Notes: generated by a model not told the origin, from the sequence alone. A stretch of DNA of 64,000 bases from Chryseobacterium sp. Leaf404 (GCF_001424145.1 NZ_LMQM01000012.1:186001-250000), one strand, 5' to 3'. Positions 18,201 to 25,869 are shown, counted from the stretch's first letter. Numbers and translations are program-made.

Positions 18201-18811
18201 GAGGCTGGTCTAAGCAAAAGTGCGAAGCCATCTGTGATGGTACAAGGGAAATTTCCTTCATATTCTTCGGAAGCAAACAGATATCTGAATGATACCTGAT
18301 TGGCTGTAGGTACGAAATCAAATTCTATAAATGACGCATCCTTTAGAGCCCCTGGTGGTAAATTGAGTGCAGCAGCAAGATCAGCATCGCCCTGTGAAGG
18401 TAATGCGTTACTTAATTGCCCGGGCTGAAATGTATTTCCTGCTCTGGCTGCATAACCTGTTGTTAAAACAATCCCATTGCTGAAGGGAAAATTGGTTGCT
18501 CCTTTATTAAAATAACCCCAGCTTCTGTTTGGGTCGCTGACCGCCAGATTTGGAGAAACCACTACGTTGCTTACGTTTGGCGTTGTACAGTTGGTATTCC
18601 CGGCAATCAAGACGTTGGTAATCAATTGAGTTATGCTGAACGAAGACTGTGGATAGTTTGAGGTATTGATATCAATAAATGCCCCAGCTTTCATCGTCTG
18701 GGATGTGGGCTGTTTTAAAATCTGCTTACTCCTGTCCTGTGAAAACAAAACAGTGGAAGATAATATTGTGAGCAAAGTCAGAAATAGATTTCTTGTACTT
18801 TTAATGATCAT
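15230..18811 (-). CDS. Large choice-of-anchor-L protein with internal tandem duplication and T9SS type B C-terminus
   Basis: 1193 residues. Signal peptide 1-25; choice-of-anchor-L domain ~40-305 (AGAFIDINTSNYP, RSWGYFNKGATNFPFSNGIVL, EFDFVPTANQVSFRYLFASEEY, DSGVFLEAGSFDIG); a Cys-rich module ~315-385. A ~250-residue block (about 387-636: ATLTACYAQ..., WTTTGGNIVSGGNTL, ICSGETVTLTAGGGVTY) is repeated at about 641-890 with the same order of submodules. A third Ig-like unit follows (~893-961), then the LDAGSGPNYTYVW module and a type B T9SS domain (AITPNRDGINEGVDF ... VFDRYGAEIYK ... GWILVKNRN). Its paralogues have one copy of the block, so this gene grew by internal duplication. Likely exported, adhesin-like; function inferred. 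Confidence 0.88.
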   Translation of the reverse strand: MIIKSTRNLFLTLLTILSSTVLFSQDRSKQILKQPTSQTMKAGAFIDINTSNYPQSSFSITQLITNVLIAGNTNCTTPNVSNVVVSPNLAVSDPNRSWGYFNKGATNFPFSNGIVLTTGYAARAGNTFQPGQLSNALPSQGDADLAAALNLPPGALKDASFIEFDFVPTANQVSFRYLFASEEYEGNFPCTITDGFALLLRPASGGAYTNLAVLPGGAGPVSVTNIIPGTYNCGPKNAQYFGGQNTANIETNFSGRTVPLTATATVVAGQAYHFKMVLADYQDSAYDSGVFLEAGSFDIGVQILGSNGVQLPASINVCDNAPQTFTASVQNPNATYQWFLNNVAIPGATNATYTAIQPGVYKVEVLFPGSSCPGTATVTIVGGTTPTTQNATLTACYAQGNAIFNLNNANTAISTTPGATFTYYVNQADAVAGNANNIQTPTVYPSPGNQTVYVLVKNGFCSKVAQLQLVKAPEITANVAAPPVLTCTNSQITLNGSASVYPAGSTFAWTTTGGNIVSGGNTLNPVINASGTYTLTISNTYQPGNLTCTSVSTVTVTGDSAPPSPTLTASKMQICSGETVTLTAGGGVTYTWSTLPGTGNTQTVSPTTTTTYSVTAVGANGCPSANPATVTVEVSQPITVQNATLLKCYSAAGIVYDLTAAQSQITSATGATFAYYLLQADANQGNNNTIGTPTTFSSAGNQTIYVLVKNGACSYVVTLQLQTTAVTTLSIAAPATITCTTPQITLNATASTVPAGSTINWTTTGGNIVSGGNTLTPIVNAGGAYTLTVSNTTQPGNLTCTYNANVTVVQNTAAPVTSVATSNSQICPGESVTLTASGGATYIWTGLPGTGNTQTVSPAVTTAYTVTAVGANGCVSAQPATITVIVGPPTPFLTASKTKICVGESVTLTATGGVTYNWGTLPGNGSTQIVSPTVTTTYQVIALGGNGCTTNIPATITIEVVPAIVSTLKDVYVCAGDTGILDAGSGPNYTYVWSNGATTQTISTNIPGTYSVTISNGTCSRDYTAQLLNPQLPQFTNISFSDHILTVTATNPNNTVLEYSIDNGVTWQTSNIFYSVENNMSYNIRIRNKDADCSNFIEFYTFVVINAITPNRDGINEGVDFSGISKYNNFAASVFDRYGAEIYKASKSGLKWDGTLRGMNIPSGTYWYKVQWENPASKKMEIRNGWILVKNRN

Positions 18812-18827
18812 TTTAGATTCTTTTCAA

Positions 18828-18835
18828 CAAAAATA
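18828..18835 (-). promoter_or_regulatory. -7 promoter box of the 1193-residue anchor-L gene
   Basis: Minus-strand TATTTTTG, an exact TAnnTTTG match, 16 nt before the ATG at 18811. Confidence 0.45.
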
Positions 18836-18920
18836 AGATTTTTTTTTAAGTCATTTAACGATTTATGAGATAACTTTAAAATTACAAAATACTGGAGTAC
18901 AAACTTTTAGTTTTAAAAAA

Positions 18921-18949
18921 CAAAAAAAGCCGACAAAATTGCCGGCTTT
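18921..18949 (-). terminator. Terminator of the 785-residue anchor-L gene
   Basis: A 7-bp GC-rich stem (18926-18932 with 18943-18949) followed by a U run on the minus strand. Confidence 0.75.
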
Positions 18950-18968
18950 AGTCTTACTTAAATAAATT

Positions 18969-21326
18969 TTATTCAAAGTTTTTAAGTAAAATCCATCCTG
19001 TTTTTACAGTAGTCTGTTTAGTTGCAGGATCTTCAAAGGTAATCTGGTACCAATATGATGTGGACGATAATTTTTTACCCTGGAAAAAGCCGTCCCAGTA
19101 AGGCCTGATTTTTTCGTATTTGTAAATTATCCTTCCATATCTGTCTGAGATCTGAGCAGTAAAGTTTTTGTTGCCATCTACCCCTCTGAAATCTATTCTA
19201 TCATTAACATTATCTCCATTCGGCGTTATTACATTCTGCATATTGAAGGTGTAATATTCCAGATAACCAACGCAGCTTGTAGTTTTTACTCTCACCTGAA
19301 CCGGCAACAGTGTATTTTTAGGCACATTGGTAAATATATTTGAATTTTGCCATGTAACGCCATCTATAGAGTACTCTAAATTTCCGTTGCTTGGATTACT
19401 TACAGAAACTGTAATATTATCGTTAGAGTAATCAATATTGGTAATAGTAGGTGGTATTGCTACTTTTACCTCTGTGGTGTACACTTGTGTGCAGACACCG
19501 TTGGTAATTGCCACTCCGTAAGTTCCGGTTACCGAAGTGGAAATGGTCTGTGTAGTTGCACCGTTGGTCCAAAGATAGCTGTAGTTCGGTCCTGCTCCCG
19601 CGTCTAAAGTAATAGTATCTCCCGTACAGATCCATCCTCCTGATAAATTTGAGGTAATTGCAGGAACCACTTCTACCGTAAGTGTTGCGGGAACTAAAGA
19701 TTTACATTGCTGAGCTCCAATTGCATAAACTGTGTAGGTGGTTGTAACTGTAGGGCTTACTGTTCTTACAGCGCCTGTTACAGAAGAATCTCCCCATTGG
19801 TAAGTAACACCTCCAGAAGCCGTGAGAACCAAAGATTCTCCTTTACATATTTTTACTCTCGGGGCAGACAGTACTGCTGTAGGAGTTACCTCTTTTCTCA
19901 GCGTAACTGTTGCTACCTTTGAGCAGAAAGCCCCGTTGGAAACATTCACATATATAATCTGCCCATCGTTTCCGTTGAAAGTTGCCGGAGTGGGGATTAC
20001 GTTGGCATTCCCTGCCTGAGCATCTGCCTGAAGAAGATAAAACTTAAATACTGCACCCGGAGTGGTACTGATTAAAGGTTTGGCATCATTAAGGTTAAAA
20101 GTAGAATTAGCAGGGGTAGAACAAAGCTTTAAAGTTGCATTCTGAACTGTAGGGCTCGTACCTCCAATGATTGTAACCTGAGCAGTAGCCGGACAGGTTG
20201 CCCCAGGAACATTTACCTGAACCATATAAACACCTGGTGTAGTGGCAGTATACGTCATTGATGTAGCACCAGGAATCGCAACACCATCCTTAAACCACTG
20301 ATAAGTAGTTCCCGGAAGAGTATTGATCTGAGCTTTAAGAATTGTAGGAATATTATCACATACATTCAAAGTTTCAGGAATGGGATTTCCAGCAGGGTCA
20401 ACGATGGTCATACCCAGATCAAAAGATCCACCCTGAATAAATACCCCCGAATCAAATCCTGAATCTGAGGCATCAGCCAAAACCATTTTAAAATGGTAAG
20501 ACTGTCCCGGAGTTACGGTAGCCGTAGCCGTTAAAGGAATAGTACGCCCGTTGAAATTTGTTTCAACATTTAATGTATTGAGACCTCCGAAATAAGCCGC
20601 ATTTATTGGCCCACAGGTAAAGCCGCTTCCACCGGGAACGATATTGGTTACACTTACAGGCCCCGCCCCGGCAGGTAATATCGCCATATTGGTATACGTA
20701 GAACCCGGAGTGTTCGGCTTCAGTAAAAGAGCAAAACCATCAGAAAACACTCCACAAGGGAAGTTTGAAGTGTATTCTTCAGAAGCAAATATGTAATTGA
20801 AATTAATCTGAGAATTGTTCGGAACAAAGTCAAATTCTATAAAAACTGCGTCATTAAGTCCTGCAGCCGGATTAATTGCAGCTACTAGATCAGGATCACT
20901 TCCAATACTTCCAGGTACAGTATCACCAAGACCGCCTTCTGAAATGTTTCCAGCTTTTCTTGCCTTTCCTGTAACCAGTACAATACCGTCATTAAAAGGA
21001 AAATTGGTTGTACCTTTATTAAAGTAACCCCATGCTCTTTCTGTATCTGTTACCAGCTGGTTAGGAGAAACAGTAACATTGGTAACGTCTGGCGGTGCAC
21101 AGGATGAACCTCCTGAAATGAGGACATTTTTAACCAGTTGATCAATTGTATAACCGCTTGCCACGTAAGGAGGAACATTCACATCGATAAACGCACCCGC
21201 TTTCATACTTTCTGGACTCTTTTTTTCAGGTAAAACTTTCCTGCTCATCTTCTGAGCGCTAAACTGCGTAGAAAACAGAATCAGGAATAGAAATAGAAGG
21301 TAGTTTTTGGATCTATAATTTAACAT
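18969..21326 (-). CDS. Choice-of-anchor-L protein with T9SS type B C-terminus
   Basis: 785 residues with the same plan as its two downstream paralogues. Signal peptide (MLNYRSKNYLLFLFLILFST, cleavage near FSAQ); anchor-L domain ~40-310 (AGAFIDVNVPPYV, RAWGYFNKGTTNFPFNDGIVL, EFDFVPNNSQINFNYIFASEEY); a PxxYQWFKDGVAIPGAT module; a NATLKLCSTPANSTFNLNDAK module; an Ig-like unit (ICKGESLVLTASGGVTYQW); the LDAGAGPNYSYLWTNGATTQT unit; and a type B sorting domain (NVITPNGDNVNDRIDF ... ISDRYGRIIYK ... GWILLKNFE). Each of the three genes has its own promoter box and terminator, so they are separate units from duplication rather than one operon. Confidence 0.88.
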   Translation of the reverse strand: MLNYRSKNYLLFLFLILFSTQFSAQKMSRKVLPEKKSPESMKAGAFIDVNVPPYVASGYTIDQLVKNVLISGGSSCAPPDVTNVTVSPNQLVTDTERAWGYFNKGTTNFPFNDGIVLVTGKARKAGNISEGGLGDTVPGSIGSDPDLVAAINPAAGLNDAVFIEFDFVPNNSQINFNYIFASEEYTSNFPCGVFSDGFALLLKPNTPGSTYTNMAILPAGAGPVSVTNIVPGGSGFTCGPINAAYFGGLNTLNVETNFNGRTIPLTATATVTPGQSYHFKMVLADASDSGFDSGVFIQGGSFDLGMTIVDPAGNPIPETLNVCDNIPTILKAQINTLPGTTYQWFKDGVAIPGATSMTYTATTPGVYMVQVNVPGATCPATAQVTIIGGTSPTVQNATLKLCSTPANSTFNLNDAKPLISTTPGAVFKFYLLQADAQAGNANVIPTPATFNGNDGQIIYVNVSNGAFCSKVATVTLRKEVTPTAVLSAPRVKICKGESLVLTASGGVTYQWGDSSVTGAVRTVSPTVTTTYTVYAIGAQQCKSLVPATLTVEVVPAITSNLSGGWICTGDTITLDAGAGPNYSYLWTNGATTQTISTSVTGTYGVAITNGVCTQVYTTEVKVAIPPTITNIDYSNDNITVSVSNPSNGNLEYSIDGVTWQNSNIFTNVPKNTLLPVQVRVKTTSCVGYLEYYTFNMQNVITPNGDNVNDRIDFRGVDGNKNFTAQISDRYGRIIYKYEKIRPYWDGFFQGKKLSSTSYWYQITFEDPATKQTTVKTGWILLKNFE

Positions 21327-21342
21327 TTTCAGATTGTTTGTC

Positions 21343-21350
21343 CAAAAATA
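21343..21350 (-). promoter_or_regulatory. -7 promoter box of the 785-residue anchor-L gene
   Basis: Minus-strand TATTTTTG, 16 nt before the ATG at 21326, the same geometry as the paralogue at 18811. Confidence 0.45.
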
Positions 21351-21501
21351 CCAAATTTTATTGATTTAAAACACATTATGCTCCATATAATTACTAAAAA
21401 TACAGTAAATTTCCTGTTTTTTAATAAATTTTAATTCCATTTTAATCTTAAATTGAAAAAACTTTCATCCGAAAGACCTGATAAATTGTGCATGTGAGAA
21501 A

Positions 21502-22032
21502 CTATTCTTTATTCATTTCGTCAATTTTCATCTGAAGCTCCGCAATCTTATCCTTCAAAAACTTAATTTCATTTTTGTTTGAATTAACATTACTCTTTAA
21601 AATTGTTTTTTTGGCGCGCTCACTGTGGTCTTCCTCATCTTCTTCTTCATTAATTTCTTCGATATCTTCCTGAATATCTTCGATATCTTCGCTGATTTCT
21701 TCAATATCCTCACTGATTTCTTCCAAATCTTCCTGAATATCTTCAATGTCTTCACTGATTTCTTCGATGTCCTCCTGAATATCTTCTATTTTTTCATGAC
21801 TTTTATTCACAGACATCTGAATTAAAATGGACAGATAAATCGCTTCCAAAGAAAGAACTGTAGTTAAAACCAGCAACATTTTATCAAAATCAATCACCCC
21901 GAAAACGGGAAGTAAAAAGGATGTTAAGAACAGTAATGTATGCAATATCAATGACGGAATTGAGCCAATCCAGGAGGTAATGCCGTCTGCCAGTTTTTCT
22001 AAAAATTCTAATTTCTCGTGCGGTGTTTTCAT
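21502..22032 (-). CDS. DUF1003-like membrane protein with long acidic coiled coil
   Basis: 176 residues. An N-terminal amphipathic segment (EKLADGITSWIGSIPSLILHTLLFLTS) and a second TM (KMLLVLTTVLSLEAIYLSILI) with SLEAIYLSILIQMSVNK resemble the DUF1003 core, whose members carry SLEAI-x-L-S-x-x-x-L-x-x-Q/N-x. After this, residues ~78-135 are an almost perfect heptad series of EDIEEIS/EDIEDIQ units, then an acidic EEDEEDHSER and a final coiled coil (EIKFLKDKIAELQMKIDEM). It lies 11 nt after the DUF2400 gene. Function unknown; an oligomerising membrane protein is inferred. Confidence 0.7.
   Translation of the reverse strand: MKTPHEKLEFLEKLADGITSWIGSIPSLILHTLLFLTSFLLPVFGVIDFDKMLLVLTTVLSLEAIYLSILIQMSVNKSHEKIEDIQEDIEEISEDIEDIQEDLEEISEDIEEISEDIEDIQEDIEEINEEEDEEDHSERAKKTILKSNVNSNKNEIKFLKDKIAELQMKIDEMNKE
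21640..21795 (-). repeat. Near-tandem 21-nt repeats encoding EDIEEIS/EDIEDIQ heptads
   Basis: The plus strand shows about seven units of the form TCTTCGATATCTTCCTGAAT with drift at third positions. Each 21-nt unit encodes one coiled-coil heptad, so unit gain or loss would change coil length in frame. Confidence 0.8.
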
Positions 22033-22043
22033 TATTTTTCTGT

Positions 22044-22817
22044 TTAAAACAATTCTTTGGTTACTCCCAATCCAAACAAGGCAAAATCGTATTTCGCAGG
22101 ATCTTTTTCGTCAAATTTTCTAATGATTAAATCTAATTCTTCTACCGTTTTCCAGTCGTTCTGGGTTCTTGTAATCAGACCTAATTTTCTGGAAATATTC
22201 CCTGTATGAACATCCAGAGGAATTGATAAAAATTTTGGGTCAATATTTTGCCAGATACCAAAATCTACGCCACGGTTATCTTTTCTTACCATCCATCTCA
22301 AAAACATAATGATTCTTTTCGAAGATGAATTTTTATACGGTGAACTCACGTGCTTATGTGTTCTGTGCTTTTCAATCCCTAAAAATTTCTGCCTGAATCT
22401 CTCAATCGAATGCTGAAAATTATTTTCATCGGTATTAACCAAAAACAAATCCTCCAGACTTTCATTTTCTGTATAAATTTTATGAAACTGACTGATAAAA
22501 TAAGCAAAATCTGCTCCGTTAAAAGTTCTGTGGATGCTTTCGTCTTTGATAAATTCCAAATCTTTATCAGAATAATTCATCACAAAATCATAGGGAGAAT
22601 TTCCCATAATATCCAGCATTTTATCTGCTGACTTAATAATAGACTTTCTGTTTCCCCAGGAAATGGTCGCAGCCAGAAACCCTGCTATCTCAATATCCTG
22701 TTTCAAAGAAAAACGATGCGGAATCTGAACAGGGTCATCCTGAATAAACTCAACGCTGTTGTAAACATCCGCTTTTTCGTCAAGAAAATCTTTTAATTCA
22801 GAAAAATTCAACTTCAT
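22044..22817 (-). CDS. DUF2400 / TIGR02757 family protein
   Basis: 257 residues matching the DUF2400 family found widely in Bacteroidota: DDPVQIPHRFSLKQDIEIAGFLAATISWGNRKSII near the N-terminus, RIIMFLRWMVRKDNRGVDFGIW, and PLDVHTGNISRKLGLITRTQNDWKTVEEL near the end, where a helix-hairpin-helix-like arrangement hints at a DNA glycosylase-type fold. No enzymatic role is established to my knowledge. It is followed after 11 nt by the coiled-coil membrane protein. Confidence 0.85.
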   Translation of the reverse strand: MKLNFSELKDFLDEKADVYNSVEFIQDDPVQIPHRFSLKQDIEIAGFLAATISWGNRKSIIKSADKMLDIMGNSPYDFVMNYSDKDLEFIKDESIHRTFNGADFAYFISQFHKIYTENESLEDLFLVNTDENNFQHSIERFRQKFLGIEKHRTHKHVSSPYKNSSSKRIIMFLRWMVRKDNRGVDFGIWQNIDPKFLSIPLDVHTGNISRKLGLITRTQNDWKTVEELDLIIRKFDEKDPAKYDFALFGLGVTKELF

Positions 22818-22845
22818 TTTTTTTTAAACAGTTAATCTTGGGAAG

Positions 22846-22880
22846 GAGGTTAAGGTTAAGGAAGAGGTTGAGGAAATGGT
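22846..22880. repeat. GGTTAAG-type low-complexity tract
   Basis: The 15-mer GAGGTTAAGGTTAAG (22846-22860) recurs exactly at 23874-23888, so near-identical tracts sit on both sides of the RNase Z gene. Confidence 0.65.
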
Positions 22881-22924
22881 TAAATCAAAAAAACATTTAG
22901 TTAATGAAATTCTTTTATTTTGTA

Positions 22925-23839
22925 CTAAATCTTCACCGCTTCCAAAGCCTTTGGTAAAAAGGTATTCGGGAAAATGGGTCTTGCTTCATCGGTAAAGACT
23001 GTGAGATCGCTGTAACGGTTTGAAAAATGTCCTAAAATCAATTTACCTACTTCTGCTTTTTTGGCTATGGTTGCCGCTTCCTGAGCGGTTGTGTGACCGG
23101 TGTAATCTGCCATTTCCTTTAAATCATGTAGAAAAGTAGCTTCATGATACAAAACTGTTGCGTTTTTAATAATCGGAATTACAGATTCTAAATACCTCGT
23201 GTCACTACAGAACGCATAAGAAACTGATGGAGAATGAGTTGTGGTTAAAATTTCATTTTTCAAAACATATCCGTCACTCAAAACAAAATCTTTTCCGGCT
23301 TTTAGATTATGATAGTCGCAGGTTTCAATTTCATTATATTTTGAAACTTCTTCCATATTGATATGACGTTCTTTAGGTTTTTCTTTAAAAAGATAGCCAT
23401 TACAGTAAATCCTGTGGTCAAGCGGAATGGTAAACACTTCCACCCTGTTGTCTTCATAGATTTTTTCGGAATACGTTTTATCCAGCTCATGATAAACAAC
23501 CTCAAAACTACGGTGCGTTTCAGACATCGTAAAAATAGTTTCAAGCATTTTTTTAATTCCTTTAGGACCGTACACATGCAGCGGAACTTCCCTGCCCAAA
23601 AGCCTGAAAGACGCAATCAATCCTGGTAAACCAAAACAGTGGTCGCCATGAAGATGCGAGATGAAAATATGATTGATTTTTGAAAATCTTGCTTTTGCTT
23701 TTCTAAGCTGTACCTGCGTTCCTTCGCCACAATCAATCAGAAAACAGCGTTCTTCCATTTCGAGAAGCTGTGCCGTGGGTGAAGTATTAACCGTTGGTAT
23801 CGCAGAATTAAAGCCTAATATCGTTAAATAAGTACTCAA
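22925..23839 (-). CDS. rnz: Ribonuclease Z
   Basis: 304 residues, metallo-beta-lactamase fold endonuclease that trims tRNA 3' trailers. Zinc ligands are visible in SHLHGDHCFGLPG (His62, His64, Asp66, His67), with FLIDCGEGTQVQLRK before it, SYAFCSDTRYLES and TVLYHEATFLHD in the middle, and the late LILGHFSNRY. The start codon is TTG at 23839 (TTG AGT ACT TAT); no in-frame ATG precedes the conserved N-terminus. A TACATTTG box sits 18 nt upstream, giving a leader of about 13 nt. The gene is flanked on both sides by the same GGTTAAG tract. Confidence 0.93.
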   Translation of the reverse strand: MSTYLTILGFNSAIPTVNTSPTAQLLEMEERCFLIDCGEGTQVQLRKAKARFSKINHIFISHLHGDHCFGLPGLIASFRLLGREVPLHVYGPKGIKKMLETIFTMSETHRSFEVVYHELDKTYSEKIYEDNRVEVFTIPLDHRIYCNGYLFKEKPKERHINMEEVSKYNEIETCDYHNLKAGKDFVLSDGYVLKNEILTTTHSPSVSYAFCSDTRYLESVIPIIKNATVLYHEATFLHDLKEMADYTGHTTAQEAATIAKKAEVGKLILGHFSNRYSDLTVFTDEARPIFPNTFLPKALEAVKI

Positions 23840-23857
23840 ATCAATAGTTTATTAAAG

Positions 23858-23865
23858 CAAATGTA
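23858..23865 (-). promoter_or_regulatory. -7 promoter box of rnz
   Basis: Minus-strand TACATTTG, an exact TAnnTTTG match, with 18 nt before the TTG start. It supports the TTG choice. Confidence 0.5.
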
Positions 23866-23873
23866 CAATAATT

Positions 23874-23905
23874 GAGGTTAAGGTTAAGACTTAGGTTGAG
23901 GTTTT
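23874..23905. repeat. GGTTAAG-type low-complexity tract, second copy
   Basis: GAGGTTAAGGTTAAG is identical to 22846-22860 and is followed by TTAGGTTGAGGTTTT. It lies directly upstream of rnz. Confidence 0.65.
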
Positions 23906-23923
23906 AAAATAATTATGAACCTG

Positions 23924-24130
23924 AACACATAGGTCATATGAGATTTTAGATCTGTATTGAAAATATTATAGATTTAACGAGAGAAAATCAGAGATTTTCA
24001 AATGAAAATACATTGTATAAATTACTATTATGCTCACAAAGCCCTCAAAAATATGTTTGATTTTTTAATCTTCTGTGTTGTAAAATTTTCGCAACAATTA
24101 AACTGAAAACTGATGTGACTAATGTGTTAA
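23924..24130. repeat. ~207-bp imperfect palindromic intergenic element (copy 1)
   Basis: The left end AACACATAGGTCATATGAG is a diverged inverted copy of the right end, TGATGTGACTAATGTGTTAA (24111-24130). The inner parts also match inverted (AAAATCAGAGATTTTC near 24000 against AAAAAATCAAACATATTT read from the other strand). It fills most of the 304-bp rnz-rdgB spacer and encodes nothing credible. The same ends recur in a ~202-bp element at 24771-24972. Confidence 0.65.
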
Positions 24131-24143
24131 CTCCTCGTAATAA

Positions 24144-24716
24144 TTACTTTTTCAGCAAAAATTCCAAAAATAAATCCAAGGCCTTTTTTCTGTGGCTGAT
24201 TTTGTTTTTATCTTCGGGATTCATTTCTGCAAAGGTGATTTCATGACCTTCAGGAACAAAAATTGGGTCGTAGCCAAAACCCTGATGACCTTTATTTTCT
24301 GTCAGCAGATTTCCGTGAACTCGGCCGTCGAAATATTGAGCACCATTTTCGTCATAATAACATAAAACGGTGATGAAATAGGCTTTTCTGTTTTCTATAT
24401 TTTCCATTTCGCTTAAAACTTTTTCTATGTTTTTGGCAAAATCGTGATCTCCCGCGTAACGTGCAGAAAAAATACCAGGTCTTCCGTCTAAAGATTCCAC
24501 AACCAAACCGCTGTCGTCTCCCAGACTTGGAATTCCGGTTTTTTCAAAGCAATATTTGGCTTTAATTAAAGCGTTGGCATTGAAAGAATCTCCGTTTTCA
24601 ACGATTTCGTCGTGAAGATCGTAATCTGCAAGACTTCTAACGGTAAAATTATTTCCTAAAATCTGTTGAATCTCTTCCTTCTTGTGAAGATTGTGAGTGG
24701 CTACTAATATTTCCAT
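24144..24716 (-). CDS. rdgB: Non-canonical purine NTP pyrophosphatase (RdgB/HAM1)
   Basis: 190 residues. N-terminal EILVATHNLHKKEEIQQIL is the substrate-binding start, and SLGDDSGLVVESLDGRPGIFSARYAG is the family core with the general-base Asp; GFGYDPIFVPEGHEITFAEM and the final KNKISHRKKAL complete the signature. It hydrolyses dITP, XTP and similar deaminated nucleotides to monophosphates, protecting DNA and RNA. Both flanking spacers carry palindromic repeat elements. Single-gene unit. Confidence 0.95.
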   Translation of the reverse strand: MEILVATHNLHKKEEIQQILGNNFTVRSLADYDLHDEIVENGDSFNANALIKAKYCFEKTGIPSLGDDSGLVVESLDGRPGIFSARYAGDHDFAKNIEKVLSEMENIENRKAYFITVLCYYDENGAQYFDGRVHGNLLTENKGHQGFGYDPIFVPEGHEITFAEMNPEDKNKISHRKKALDLFLEFLLKK

Positions 24717-24770
24717 TTTTATTTTTATTAAACCGATTTCTATCGGATTTACTGATTATAATTTTGTTGT

Positions 24771-24972
24771 TACAGATAAGTCACATTAGATATATTTTGA
24801 TGTTTGAAAATATTTTAGATCACATAAGAGGAAAAATCAAAGATTTTTGTAAGGTCTGTCTGAATAAGTGGAAATCTAAAAGTTCCCAAGAATAAAAATC
24901 TTTTATTTTTCACTAATGTGCTCTAAAATAGAGCAAAGTTTTGATGCTAAACTTATGTGACTTTGTGTTTAA
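24771..24972. repeat. ~202-bp imperfect palindromic intergenic element (copy 2)
   Basis: Its two halves are inverted copies: ATTTTAGATCACATAAG with AAAATCAAAGATTTTT on the left, and on the right, read from the minus strand, ATTTTAGAGCACATTAG with AAAATAAAAGATTTTT. The right end TTATGTGACTTTGTGTTTAA (24953-24972) is like the right end of the element at 23924-24130. It fills the spacer between rdgB and the CPBP gene. Confidence 0.7.
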
Positions 24973-24974
24973 AT

Positions 24975-25808
24975 TTACTCTGCTTCAGAATACCTGACTT
25001 TATTTTGAAACACGAAGAGATAGAAAAACACCGAAAAAAGTACAATTCCTGTCAATAGAAGCATCCATTCCTGCATTTCAAAAGCTTCGGCGAAACTTTC
25101 TTTTTGGGTGTAAAAAATCAAAATTGCCGAACAGAGATTATTAAAACCATGCAACAGCATCGGTAAAAGAAGTGATTTTGTTTTATAATAAACCAATCCC
25201 AAAACACAACCCAACAAAGTCGCCCCTACGAACTGCCATGGATTTCCATGAATTAACCCAAATAATACACTCGCAAGCAATATGGCTTTCCAGGGCACTA
25301 CTCCATTATTAATTAAACCTTTTTGGATAATTCCTCTGAAAATAATTTCTTCAAAAATCGGCGCCATGATCACTGCCATGATGATCATTACCGCAGGATC
25401 ATTGGTAAGACCAGACATTAAATTTTCAAAAAATTCATAAAAATCTCCAAAAAACGGTCCGGTTGTAGGAATTTGAGATGTGATAAACTCACCGATAAAC
25501 ATCATTCCCAACATCATCGGAAAGATTAATAAATAAGTATAAAAATTGGTGGGTGAAAAGTTGAAATTCAGTTTTTTTCCAGTTTTTGGTCTTACAACAG
25601 CAAAATCAAAAGCCGCAATCATGAGACAGAATACAACAGCATTTGAAATCATTAAAAACCAGGGCTTCTGCATAAAATCTAATCTGAAAATAAATTTTCC
25701 CGCGATTCCGAAAAAACCGACCGCCATACTCCCTATGATATAACCTGCGAAGAGAATTAAACCTCCCATCCAATCGAAAATATATTTTGGATAACGCGTC
25801 TGCTCCAT
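24975..25808 (-). CDS. CPBP family intramembrane glutamic endopeptidase (Abi/CAAX protease type)
   Basis: 277 residues, about 7-8 TM segments. The active-site EExxxR is APIFEEIIFRGIIQKGL (Glu153, Glu154, Arg158), followed by the motif-2 FGLIHGNPWQFVGATLLG and the late MLLHGFNNL histidine motif. Members are intramembrane proteases; some process prenylated proteins or bacteriocins, but the target here cannot be told. The stop codon lies almost against the palindromic element copy 2. Confidence 0.9.
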   Translation of the reverse strand: MEQTRYPKYIFDWMGGLILFAGYIIGSMAVGFFGIAGKFIFRLDFMQKPWFLMISNAVVFCLMIAAFDFAVVRPKTGKKLNFNFSPTNFYTYLLIFPMMLGMMFIGEFITSQIPTTGPFFGDFYEFFENLMSGLTNDPAVMIIMAVIMAPIFEEIIFRGIIQKGLINNGVVPWKAILLASVLFGLIHGNPWQFVGATLLGCVLGLVYYKTKSLLLPMLLHGFNNLCSAILIFYTQKESFAEAFEMQEWMLLLTGIVLFSVFFYLFVFQNKVRYSEAE

Positions 25809-25869
25809 AAACTCTGATTTTTTTAAAGAAACAAAGATAAATGATTTAATGAAAAAAAATAATTTTACA

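Noticed and set aside
21640..21795. CRISPR-like repeat array
   Set aside because: Units are contiguous 21-mers without spacers, in a coding frame for heptads.
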